Below, piece after piece: positions 8,596-16,312 of a stretch of DNA of 64,000 nt. The notes below the pieces were generated by a model. That model ran no database searches, was not told the DNA's origin, and saw only the letters and a program-made list of their open reading frames with translations. This DNA is from Hymenobacter baengnokdamensis (GTDB lineage Bacteria; Bacteroidota; Bacteroidia; Cytophagales; Hymenobacteraceae). The stretch spans positions 3,348,001-3,412,000 of the forward strand of contig NZ_CP044285.1 of the NCBI RefSeq assembly GCF_008728635.1, in the 5' to 3' direction. How positions within the stretch are numbered: the stretch's first letter is position 1; each line of letters starts with the position of its first letter. A program made the position numbers and the translations under genes.

Positions 8596-11400
8596 TTATG
8601 GCCGCGCTACCTCATCGCGGCGCAGCTCGCGGCGCAGTAGCCGCAGCAGCTGATAGCGCTGGTGGGCCGCATCATAGCGCAGGGCCACGCCGGTGCCGGT
8701 GCTGGGCCACACGCCGGCCGCGCCGGGGCTGCCGGCACCGGCGCCCAGCGCACGGCCCTGGCCGTCGAACAACGATACCTGCCCCGGCTGCGGCTCGGAG
8801 AGAGCCAGCACCTGCCCCCCGCCCGTACTACCGAAGTCGAACCATTGCACCGGCTTTGGACCGGAGGTAAGCAGCTGGCGGCTCAGCAGCGGCACCACCC
8901 CGGTGGGGCTGAATACATCGAGCTGGCCGCCATCCTGGCGCACCACCACAAACGAGCCGGCACGGCCCTCGGCCTCCGGCACGAGCCGGAAGCTGGCCGT
9001 ACGGCTCCAGGTAGCAACGCGCCGGCGGGCTGTGATGTCGCCGCTGAGGGTAATAGTAAGCAGTTCGCCGTGCTGATTGACAACCCGCAGCTGGCTGCGG
9101 GCCAGCGTACTACCGGCCGTAGTGAGCAGTGGACCTTCGAGCCGCGCCCCGGCGCTGACGGGAAAGCCCGGAAAGCGCCCCCCCGCCTGGTCGAAGGCAT
9201 ACACGTAGCCATTGCGCAGGGCAGCCACTACCACGTCGCGGCCCCCTACGGTAAGCAAGACCGGCGGGCCGGCCAGGGGTGCTTCGAGCCGGTGGGGCCA
9301 GCCGGGGTAGCGGCGGCCATTGGTATCAAACAGCAGCAGGTCGTTGGCCGTTGTGGCCACCAGCACCCGGGAAGACGTGCCCGCCACTACGGCGGCAACG
9401 GCAGCGGTATCGGGCAGGTTGAAGGGGAAGCCGGCCGCCTCCCGGCCATCGACCGGGCTAAGCCAGTGGAGGCGGTGCGCCGTGGCCAGCAGCAGCCGCC
9501 CGCGCAGCAGGCGCGGCCCGGAGCCCACTACGGGGCCCGGCAGGGTATCGACCCACGCCCGGTTGGTGGTGCCGGCGGGCAGCAGGCGCAGCTGCCCCAG
9601 CGAGTCGGCCACTACGATGGGAGACGCCAGCGAGCCATCGGCAGTCGGCACGGCGGGCAGCAGCACCGGCTGGCCGGCCAGCACGGCGGGGAAGCGCAGG
9701 CGCGCGCTGCTGCCCGCCGCGGCCGAGTCGGGCGTAAGGGCCTGGCCGGGGCGGCGCAGTACCAGCTGCGCAAAATACTGGCTGCCGGGCTCAAAGGCCA
9801 CCCGAAGCTCCTCGGCGGGCTGCTCGGGCGGCACCAGCTGCCAGGCTACCTGCGAAAAGTAGCGCAGTAAGCTTTCGTTGCGCAGCAGGCCGGCCCGGCG
9901 CTCTTCGGCCAGGTTGCCGAGCAGGGCATTCCAGCCCTGGCGCACATCGGCCAGCAGGGAGAGGCGGGCCAGCGGCAGCATTTGCTGCAGCAGCGCCACC
10001 TGCGTGGCCGAGCGGCTCCACACCTGCCCGGCCGCTACTTCGGCGAGGTAGGCGCGCAGGCCAGCGTTATCGCTCAGCACCAGGTAGCTGCCAACCAGCG
10101 CCGTACTCAGGGGCGCGGCAGGTTCGCCCGCGGGCCGAGCCGCCGCTAACGGTCCCAAGAGCTGGTCGGCGGCGAAGCCTGCCTCGTACTGCTCATAGGG
10201 CCCCACCCTGCTGAATGCCGGCGAAGCCCCGCCCAAGCGGCGCAGCCGGGCCAGCCAGCGAGCCGCACGGCCCGGCACCGGGCTGCGCACCAGCCACAGC
10301 CGCACGGGCGCCACTCCGGGCGCGGGCGCCGCCAGGTAAGCCAGGGTAGCACCTGGCGTAAGGGAAGCGCGCAGGCTGTCGAGGGCCTGCCTGGTGGCCC
10401 GCGCAGTATCGGCGGCCAAGGCCGGGGGCCGGGCCAGCTGCCCGGCCACGGCTACCACCAGGGCCGTGCGCAGGGGCAGCACATCGGCAAGTGCGCGCAA
10501 GGGCTGGGCGGGCTGGCCGCGCAGCTGCTGCTGCCAGGAGTTGGCGGCCGTTTCGGGGTTGGCAAAGCCGGTGAGGGTAAGCTGGCCGGGGCCGAATTTC
10601 AGGCCCAGCAGGCCTTCGTGAGCCAGCACCAGGGCCTGGTCGAGCAAAGCGTGGGTACCCGGCTGAAAAAGCACATCGAGCAGCCCCGGCAGCCGGCGAA
10701 AGTTAACGAGCAGAGTGGCATCCACATCGCGCAGGCGCAGCAGGTCGGTAGTGCCGAAGCCCGCGTGCACGGTCGGCGAATCGGGGTGGCGCAGGCGATT
10801 GACTACCGCCTCTACCAGCGGCGCGCAAGTGCTCATCAACAAGTGATTGCGGTAATTGAGCACCGTGAGCCGGCCGCCCTGCCGGGCCGTCAGCTCCTGC
10901 AGCTCATAGCCCTCGTAGTCGCGGGTGCCCAAGGTGTAGCGCGGGTCGCGCCCCAGCGTTTCGAGCAGGCCCCGCGCCTGCCGGTACTCGCGTACATTGG
11001 CCAGCGGCACCTGATAAAGCGCATCGACCTGCCCCGGCCCGGTGAGGTGCAGCGAGGTCAGCACCAGCTTGCGGCCCAGCAGGGCCAGCAAGCCGCGCTG
11101 CCGGCCCGCGAGCGGACTTACGGGCCGCCCGCCGTTGTCGAGGCTGTCGGCCAGGGCCAGCTGACCGGCTACCTGCTGAAAATATCTAACGCCGGTAATA
11201 TTGTCCCACACGCCGGCCTCCTGCAAGTGCTGCACCAGGGCGGCGTGGTCGCGGGTGGCCAGCACCAGCACCGCATCGTCGGGCACCAGGGCGTAGGGGT
11301 CAATGGGCCGGGCGGCCAGCGTGCGGCGGTAATAAACGTAGGTAGCCAGCGAGAGCAGCACCACCATCGCTACCAACAGGGCCAGAAGCTTGCGGGACAT
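8596..11400 (-). CDS. Large membrane-anchored protein with DUF3352-like N-terminus and propeller-like C-terminus
   Basis: The 934-residue protein has one N-terminal transmembrane anchor (about 5-24), so the bulk is predicted periplasmic. The segment after it (YALVPDDAVLVLATRD...) resembles the DUF3352-type proteins of Bacteroidota. From about residue 590 the sequence has repeating strands such as DLLLFDTNGRRYPGWP and VYAFDQAGGRFPGFP, which suggest a PQQ/FG-GAP-like beta-propeller. No catalytic motif was seen. A TACTTTTG box lies only 5 bp upstream of the ATG, so the transcript may be nearly leaderless. The function is unknown; the domain reading is by eye. Confidence 0.8.
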   Translation of the reverse strand: MSRKLLALLVAMVVLLSLATYVYYRRTLAARPIDPYALVPDDAVLVLATRDHAALVQHLQEAGVWDNITGVRYFQQVAGQLALADSLDNGGRPVSPLAGRQRGLLALLGRKLVLTSLHLTGPGQVDALYQVPLANVREYRQARGLLETLGRDPRYTLGTRDYEGYELQELTARQGGRLTVLNYRNHLLMSTCAPLVEAVVNRLRHPDSPTVHAGFGTTDLLRLRDVDATLLVNFRRLPGLLDVLFQPGTHALLDQALVLAHEGLLGLKFGPGQLTLTGFANPETAANSWQQQLRGQPAQPLRALADVLPLRTALVVAVAGQLARPPALAADTARATRQALDSLRASLTPGATLAYLAAPAPGVAPVRLWLVRSPVPGRAARWLARLRRLGGASPAFSRVGPYEQYEAGFAADQLLGPLAAARPAGEPAAPLSTALVGSYLVLSDNAGLRAYLAEVAAGQVWSRSATQVALLQQMLPLARLSLLADVRQGWNALLGNLAEERRAGLLRNESLLRYFSQVAWQLVPPEQPAEELRVAFEPGSQYFAQLVLRRPGQALTPDSAAAGSSARLRFPAVLAGQPVLLPAVPTADGSLASPIVVADSLGQLRLLPAGTTNRAWVDTLPGPVVGSGPRLLRGRLLLATAHRLHWLSPVDGREAAGFPFNLPDTAAVAAVVAGTSSRVLVATTANDLLLFDTNGRRYPGWPHRLEAPLAGPPVLLTVGGRDVVVAALRNGYVYAFDQAGGRFPGFPVSAGARLEGPLLTTAGSTLARSQLRVVNQHGELLTITLSGDITARRRVATWSRTASFRLVPEAEGRAGSFVVVRQDGGQLDVFSPTGVVPLLSRQLLTSGPKPVQWFDFGSTGGGQVLALSEPQPGQVSLFDGQGRALGAGAGSPGAAGVWPSTGTGVALRYDAAHQRYQLLRLLRRELRRDEVARP

Positions 11401-11405
11401 GAAGG

Positions 11406-11413
11406 CAAAAGTA
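11406..11413 (-). promoter_or_regulatory. Bacteroidota -7 box (TACTTTTG)
   Basis: On the minus strand TACTTTTG matches the TAnnTTTG -7 consensus of Bacteroidota sigma factors. It ends 5 bp before the ATG at 11400, placing the predicted transcription start at or next to the start codon. No convincing -33 TTG lies at the expected distance. Confidence 0.5.
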
Positions 11414-11638
11414 GGCGGCCGGGCCCCAAGCTACCGTACTCCGGCGGGTAGGCCATTCTTTTTACACCACCCGCTCGCTCGGGCAGGCTAAGCTCGTGAA
11501 AAGACCCAGAAGCGTAGCGGGCACCGCTCCAAAAAGCATAAAAAATGCGGGCAAATGCAGGAGCAGCCTGCCCGGTTGCCGGCAGTATCAGACGTGGTGC
11601 CGTTTCTTTGGCAAAAAACTGCCCATACTCCTGCTTTT

Positions 11639-13120
11639 ATGGCCGAAACCTTACCCCCCTCCTCTACCGACGCTGCGCCCGGCCACTTCCGCCGCGCCCT
11701 TACGCTGTTCGATGCCGTAATGCTCGTGACGGGCTCCATGATTGGCTCGGGCATCTTCCTCGTGTCGGCCGATATTGCCCGGCAGGTGGGCTCAGCGGGC
11801 TGGCTGCTGGTAGTTTGGCTGCTCACGGGCCTCATCACCATGGCCGGCGCCATCAGCTACGGCGAGCTGGCGGCCATGTTCCCCAAGGTGGGCGGGCAGT
11901 ATGTGTATTTGCGCGAAGCCTTTGGCAAGCTGGTAGCTTTCCTGTACGGCTGGACGCTTTTCCTCGTGATTCAGACCGGCGTAATTGCCGCCGTAGCCGT
12001 GGCCTTTGCCAAGTTTACGGGCGTGCTTCGGCCCTGGTTCTCCGTTAAAAACGTGCTGTTCAGCATTGGGCCGTTTCCGTTCAGCTCGGTGCAGCTGCTG
12101 GCCATTCTGCTCATTGTGGGCATCACGGCCATCAATGCGCGCGGGGTGCGGGCCGGCAAGCTTATTCAGAATGTGCTGAGCTCGACCAAGCTCGTGGCGC
12201 TGGCGCTGCTTATTCTCTTTGGCCTGTTTCTGGGCCTGAATGCCGACGCCGTGCAGGCCAATTTTCACGACCTGTGGCACGCCACGCGCTCGCCGGCACC
12301 GGGGGCCACCGGCGGCATCGTGCCGCTGGGCACCGGCAGCCTGGTTATCGCCATTGGCATGGCCATGACCGGCTCGCTGTTTTCGTCCGACTCGTGGAAC
12401 AACATCGGCTTCGCGGGCGAGGAAATCCAGAACCCCGAGCGCACGCTGGTGCGCAGCATGGCCCTGGGCACCGCCATCGTCACGGCCCTCTATATTTTAA
12501 TCAACGTGGTGTACCTGCTGGTGCTGCCGCTTAAAGGCTCGCCCGAGGCCGCGACGCTGGCCGGCCGCGGCATTCAGTACGCCGCCGACGACCGCGTGGC
12601 TACCGCCGTGGCCGAGTCGGTGATGGGCACGGCCGGCGCATACGTGCTGGCTATCCTTATCATGCTCAGCACCTTTGGGGCCAACAATGGCATTATTCTG
12701 AGTGGCGCCCGGGCCTATTATGCTATGGCGAAAGACGGTCTGTTTTTTCCCTCGCTGGCCACGCTCAACAAGGCCGGCGTACCGGGCCGGGCGCTGTGGG
12801 CCCAGTGCCTGTGGGCCTGCCTGCTGTGCCTGAGCGGCAGCTACGGGCAGCTGCTCAACTACGTCATGTTTTCGGTTATCCTGTTCTACCTTATTACGAT
12901 AATCGGCATTTTCGTGCTGCGCCGCACCCGGCCCGACGCGCCCCGCCCCTACCGCGCCTGGGGCTACCCGGTGCTGCCGGGCCTCTACGTGGTGCTGGCT
13001 TCGGCCTTCTGCGTTATCCTGCTCATCGCGCCCGACACGGCCGAATACTCGCGCTACGGCCTGGGCCTGGTAGCGCTGGGGCTGCCGGTGTACTGGCTGT
13101 TTCGCCAGCGGCTGCGGTAA
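11639..13120 (+). CDS. APC-superfamily amino acid permease
   Basis: The 493-residue protein has about twelve hydrophobic segments. It opens with TLFDAVMLVTGSMIGSGIFL, where GSMIGSGIF is the conserved TM1 substrate-binding motif of the APC superfamily (LAT/APA-like). Another conserved stretch, SSDSWNNIGFAGEEIQNPERTL, matches the TM6 region. It should be an inner-membrane amino acid uniporter, symporter or exchanger; the substrate is not evident. The start at 11639 is preferred because it places a short cytoplasmic tail before TM1. It ends in a strong terminator hairpin and shares no operon. Confidence 0.9.
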   Translation: MAETLPPSSTDAAPGHFRRALTLFDAVMLVTGSMIGSGIFLVSADIARQVGSAGWLLVVWLLTGLITMAGAISYGELAAMFPKVGGQYVYLREAFGKLVAFLYGWTLFLVIQTGVIAAVAVAFAKFTGVLRPWFSVKNVLFSIGPFPFSSVQLLAILLIVGITAINARGVRAGKLIQNVLSSTKLVALALLILFGLFLGLNADAVQANFHDLWHATRSPAPGATGGIVPLGTGSLVIAIGMAMTGSLFSSDSWNNIGFAGEEIQNPERTLVRSMALGTAIVTALYILINVVYLLVLPLKGSPEAATLAGRGIQYAADDRVATAVAESVMGTAGAYVLAILIMLSTFGANNGIILSGARAYYAMAKDGLFFPSLATLNKAGVPGRALWAQCLWACLLCLSGSYGQLLNYVMFSVILFYLITIIGIFVLRRTRPDAPRPYRAWGYPVLPGLYVVLASAFCVILLIAPDTAEYSRYGLGLVALGLPVYWLFRQRLR

Positions 13121-13128
13121 GAAGGAAC

Positions 13129-13177
13129 AAAGGGAAGCGCTAACATCAGAGTAATCTGTCTGTTAGCGCTTCCCTTT
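13129..13177. terminator. Terminator hairpin after the APC permease
   Basis: Perfect 17-bp arms at 13129-13145 and 13161-13177 enclose a 15-base loop that has its own short stem. A- and T-runs flank the two sides, so it can act for the permease (plus) and, less likely, for the gene ending at 13223 (minus). Confidence 0.75.
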
Positions 13178-13222
13178 CAGGCAACAGGTAAGGTGCCACC
13201 TTGGCAACCGCACTGGTTTTTT

Positions 13223-13864
13223 CTACTGCCGGCCACGGCGGCCGGCTTTTTTGCTGCTGGGTGAGGGCAGCAGCGTAACCGTCAGGGGCTGGCCATCGCG
13301 GCTGCTGATGGTTTCGTCTTCGTAGCCTCCGTAGCCGATTAGGAAGGTATTTTCGCCATTGGGTACTTCCAGCGTGTAGCTGCCGTTGGCGTCGGTGCTG
13401 GTGCCTTTACTGCTGCCGCGCAGCAGCACGGTAGCCCCAACCAGGGGCCGGCCATTTTCGTCGAGCACCCGCCCGGCCTGGGTGCGCGTGGCCGGCGGCG
13501 CCGGGGCGGCTACCAGCTCGGGGGCCGGCGCCGGGGCGGCCTCGGCCACTACCGGCGCGGGCAGCGGCGCCACGGGCTTTACGGCCCGCGGCTTGGCAAG
13601 CTTCCCTTTAAGCTGCTCTTTCCCGCTGGCCGCCTTAGGGGTGGCTGCTACCGGAGCCGGCAGTGGGGCCGCAACGTTGGCTAAGGCGGGGGCAGTGATG
13701 GCCGGCGCAGTAGCAGCGGTTTCCGGGGTGGGGCTACAGCCCGCCAGACCGGCCGCCAGCAGCAGGCCGGCCAAGCTCCGCCCCCAACGCAGATAAGGCC
13801 GGTCTGGCAGAAGAGAAAGCGGCTTCAGGCCCGATAAACTTGTTGCAGTAAAAACAGAATTCAT
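13223..13864 (-). CDS. Lipoprotein with carboxypeptidase regulatory-like domain
   Basis: A 213-residue protein with a hydrophobic segment ending in the lipobox LAGC (Cys at about 43), a long Ala/Pro-rich linker (45-130), and a C-terminal CarboxypepD_reg-like beta-sandwich (about 135-195) marked by GRVLDENGRPLVGATVLLRG and GSYTLEVP. In Bacteroidota such domains sit in outer-membrane and cell-surface proteins, including TonB-dependent receptors. Here it stands alone, so a structural or surface-display role is plausible but not shown. A start 12 bp upstream (13876) is also possible. The tail is basic (SKKAGRRGRQ). Confidence 0.75.
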   Translation of the reverse strand: MNSVFTATSLSGLKPLSLLPDRPYLRWGRSLAGLLLAAGLAGCSPTPETAATAPAITAPALANVAAPLPAPVAATPKAASGKEQLKGKLAKPRAVKPVAPLPAPVVAEAAPAPAPELVAAPAPPATRTQAGRVLDENGRPLVGATVLLRGSSKGTSTDANGSYTLEVPNGENTFLIGYGGYEDETISSRDGQPLTVTLLPSPSSKKAGRRGRQ

Positions 13865-13944
13865 TGTGAAGAACAAATAAGGTGCGGCAAGATAAGCGGC
13901 GCCTTCACAACGACAAGCAGCTAAATTCCTTTTCTATAAAAGCT

Positions 13945-13987
13945 GGCCTCCTGGCCGCCGGCCAGGGAGGCCGGCAGCCAGGAGGCC
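13945..13987 (-). terminator. GC-rich nested hairpin downstream of the 14013 gene
   Basis: Outer arms GGCCTCCTGGC (13945-13955) and GCCAGGAGGCC (13977-13987) are perfect reverse complements, with an inner GCCGGCC/GGCCGGC pairing. On the minus strand the stem is followed by a short U-rich stretch, consistent with termination of the small hydrophilic gene. Confidence 0.65.
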
Positions 13988-14012
13988 TGACTGCTTAAAT
14001 AGTAAGAATTTT

Positions 14013-14465
14013 CTATTTACTGGTCTCGTCCTGGGGCCGCAGTACCGAGCCGCTGGTGTGGTTATCGCCCAGCTTCTGCTCGTGCATCCGCACGCCCTCA
14101 CCCTGCTCGTCGAGCTCGTAGCTGCCTTCTTCCGTAAAGCCGGGGCCCTGGGCCTGCTCGCCGGCCGAGGTGTGGTTGTTGCCCCCCTGCGGCTCGGTTT
14201 CGGAGCCCCCGATGTGCAGGTTGGCCAGCTGGTCTTTCTGGTCGCTGCGCTGGGTGTAGCCATTGGCACCAACGTTGCGGTGGGCCGTGGCATCGTCGCT
14301 GGCTTTGTTGTTGCTCTGGTCCTGCTGGTAATCGCGCTGCCGGGCCAGCTCCTCGTTGCCCGGGCCCACGCTGTTGGTAGGGTTCTGATTCGGGGCATCC
14401 TTCTGCTGGCCGCCAGGAATAGCCTTAGCAGCATCTTCTTCGAAAAGCTCGTCGCTGAGTATCAT
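14013..14465 (-). CDS. Hypothetical highly hydrophilic protein
   Basis: The 150-residue product is rich in Gly, Asn, Gln, Asp and Glu, lacks hydrophobic segments and signal peptide, and has near-repeats of the pattern GGxNxH / GDNHTSG / GGNNHTSAG. Composition suggests an intrinsically disordered soluble protein, as seen in desiccation- or stress-associated proteins; that is inference from composition only. The gene has its own terminator-like hairpin downstream and faces away from the small membrane-protein gene. I do not recognise a family. Confidence 0.65.
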   Translation of the reverse strand: MILSDELFEEDAAKAIPGGQQKDAPNQNPTNSVGPGNEELARQRDYQQDQSNNKASDDATAHRNVGANGYTQRSDQKDQLANLHIGGSETEPQGGNNHTSAGEQAQGPGFTEEGSYELDEQGEGVRMHEQKLGDNHTSGSVLRPQDETSK

Positions 14466-14647
14466 AAAAGTCGGGGTGGGTAAGTACTAAATTTGCGCGC
14501 TGAAATCACGGCGGCCGTTGGTGTCGGACCACCGCACATCGGCAGGCATCGGTCCTGGGTTGTACGCGTGGCCCGGCCCTAAGTTTGGCCCTGCCCGTAG
14601 CGGCGGCAGTTTCTTTGTGCCGGCCCTGCCGCTTTTCTGCCTTGCTT

Positions 14648-14881
14648 ATGGATTTTACCAAGCTCTATCGCCCCAGCCGGTTCAACTCCTGGCAGTTTAT
14701 CGCCTTCACCGGCCTGCTCATGAGCGGCGGGGCCGAGCTGCTTATTCGCTACCTGGTGCGCCGGCCGCTGCCCGCCGGCTACGGCTGGCTCTACCTATGC
14801 TGGGCCACCCTGTTCGTAACCGGAGCCCTGGTCAACCTGTTTGGCAGGCCCCCGGAGCCGGGTCATCATCACCATCACTAA
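14648..14881 (+). CDS. Small two-helix membrane protein with natural His tail
   Basis: The 77-residue protein has two hydrophobic segments (about 17-34 and 44-62) and ends in GHHHHH immediately before the stop. The His run could bind metal or modulate pH sensitivity, but nothing else supports a role. The ATG at 14648 is chosen because the upstream frame encodes unlikely sequence. It stands alone upstream of the efflux operon, 157 bp before its first gene. No family recognised. Confidence 0.6.
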   Translation: MDFTKLYRPSRFNSWQFIAFTGLLMSGGAELLIRYLVRRPLPAGYGWLYLCWATLFVTGALVNLFGRPPEPGHHHHH

Positions 14882-15038
14882 GTGAGGGGCCTATGGGGAA
14901 ACAGCCTTACTTCTCCTCTGCCTGATAACTCTGCCCTGGCCATCGGACGTATAGCGGTGTCTGCCGGGGTGGTTGGCGGCTTCGTCTTTTAGCAGGCGGG
15001 CGGCCCGACCCGGCGCTACGGCTTTACGTTATATACGC

Positions 15039-16229
15039 ATGACTACTCGATTACCAGGCCTCGCGGCCGGGCTGCTGGCCCTACTGAGCGTGGCGGCCTG
15101 CGGCTCTAAAAAAGATACTTCTGCTGCGGATGGCAAGGGCGGCAAAGGGGGCAAGGATGGCGGCCCCCAGCCCATCAAGGACTATCCCGTACTGGTGGTG
15201 CGGCCCGATACGGTTACGCTTTTCCAGGATTACCCGGCCACGATTCAGGGGCAGCAGAACGTCGAGATTCGGCCCAAGGTAGATGGCTTTGTAGAAGCTA
15301 TTTACGTGGATGAGGGGGCCAGCGTGCGCAAGGGCCAGAAGCTGTTTCACATCAGCGCCCCGCAGTACGAGCAGGCCGTTCGCACGGCGCAGGCCGGCAT
15401 CAAAACCGCCCAGGCCGACGTGGACGCCGCCCGCATGGGAGTAAACAAGGTGCAGCCGCTGGTGGCCCGCAATATTATCAGCAAGTATGAGCTGGAGGGG
15501 GCCCAATATACTTTGGAATCGAAGGTAGCGGCCTTGGCGCAGGCCCAGGCCACCCTGTCCAATGCCAATACCAATCTGGCTTATACTACCATTACGAGTC
15601 CGGTAACCGGCATCATGGGCTCGATTCCGAATAAAATCGGCAGCCTGGTGAGCAGCACCTCCACCGACCCGCTCACCACTATATCAAGTATTGGCAATGT
15701 TTATGCCTACTTCTCGCTCAGCGAGAAAGCGTTGCTCAACTTTGCCCGCCGACGCCCCGGCAACACCCTGCAAGACAAGCTGGCCCACGTGCCCGATGTG
15801 CGCCTGGTACTGGCCGATGGCAGCGTGTACCCATACACCGGCCGCGTCGAAACGGCTATCGGTCAGATAAATACCGAAACCGGGGCCAGTAGCTTCCGGG
15901 CTACGTTTCCCAACCCGCAGGGCTTGTTGCGCAGCGGCAGCAGCGGCTCGGTGCGCACGATGCAACCCATGCAAAATGCGCTTATCATTCCGCAGAGTGC
16001 CACCTACGAGCTTCAGGGTAAGCGCTTTGCCTACGTAGTGGGCCAGGATACGGCGGCCCACGCCGTAGCCCTCACGGTAGTGCCCACGCCCGACGGAACC
16101 TCCTTCGTGGTGCAAAAGGGCCTGAAAGCCGGTCAGCGCGTGGTGCTGGAGGGCATCAGCGGGCTCAAGGAAGGCATGAAAATCAGGCCCAGGGTGGTGA
16201 AGAAAGCCCGGACCGATATGGCAGGCTAG
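15039..16229 (+). CDS. RND efflux periplasmic adaptor subunit (membrane fusion lipoprotein)
   Basis: The 396-residue protein carries a lipoprotein signal (SVAACGS, Cys at about 21), then a Gly/Lys-rich linker and the usual adaptor domains: a lipoyl/biotinyl-like half-motif (VEIRPKVDGFVEAIYVDEGASVRKGQ), an alpha-helical hairpin (about 105-175), the second lipoyl half (LAYTTITSPVTGIMG) and beta-barrel and membrane-proximal regions. It matches AcrA/MexA. It is first in a three-gene operon with the pump and the outer-membrane channel. An in-frame upstream Met exists, but the signal peptide fits the ATG at 15039. Confidence 0.92.
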   Translation: MTTRLPGLAAGLLALLSVAACGSKKDTSAADGKGGKGGKDGGPQPIKDYPVLVVRPDTVTLFQDYPATIQGQQNVEIRPKVDGFVEAIYVDEGASVRKGQKLFHISAPQYEQAVRTAQAGIKTAQADVDAARMGVNKVQPLVARNIISKYELEGAQYTLESKVAALAQAQATLSNANTNLAYTTITSPVTGIMGSIPNKIGSLVSSTSTDPLTTISSIGNVYAYFSLSEKALLNFARRRPGNTLQDKLAHVPDVRLVLADGSVYPYTGRVETAIGQINTETGASSFRATFPNPQGLLRSGSSGSVRTMQPMQNALIIPQSATYELQGKRFAYVVGQDTAAHAVALTVVPTPDGTSFVVQKGLKAGQRVVLEGISGLKEGMKIRPRVVKKARTDMAG

Positions 16230-16230
16230 G

Positions 16231-16283
16231 GTTCAGTTAACGGCGAACCAGCCCTGGTTCACTGGCAGGGGCTCCGTTAAGTG
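16231..16283 (+). promoter_or_regulatory. Nested hairpin in the adaptor-pump intergenic gap
   Basis: TTAACGG (16237-16243) can pair with CCGTTAA further on, and GAACCAG/CTGGTTC form an inner stem. The structure lies between the adaptor stop and the pump start. It lacks a U-tract, so attenuation or mRNA processing that sets the subunit ratio is more likely than full termination. Confidence 0.4.
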
Positions 16284-16312
16284 AGAAAGGCTACTTGTTA
16301 AATGAGATTTAT

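Noticed and set aside
13223..13864. TonB-dependent receptor fragment
   Set aside because: Only the small regulatory-like domain is present. There is no plug or barrel sequence, and the lipobox and linker form a complete small protein.
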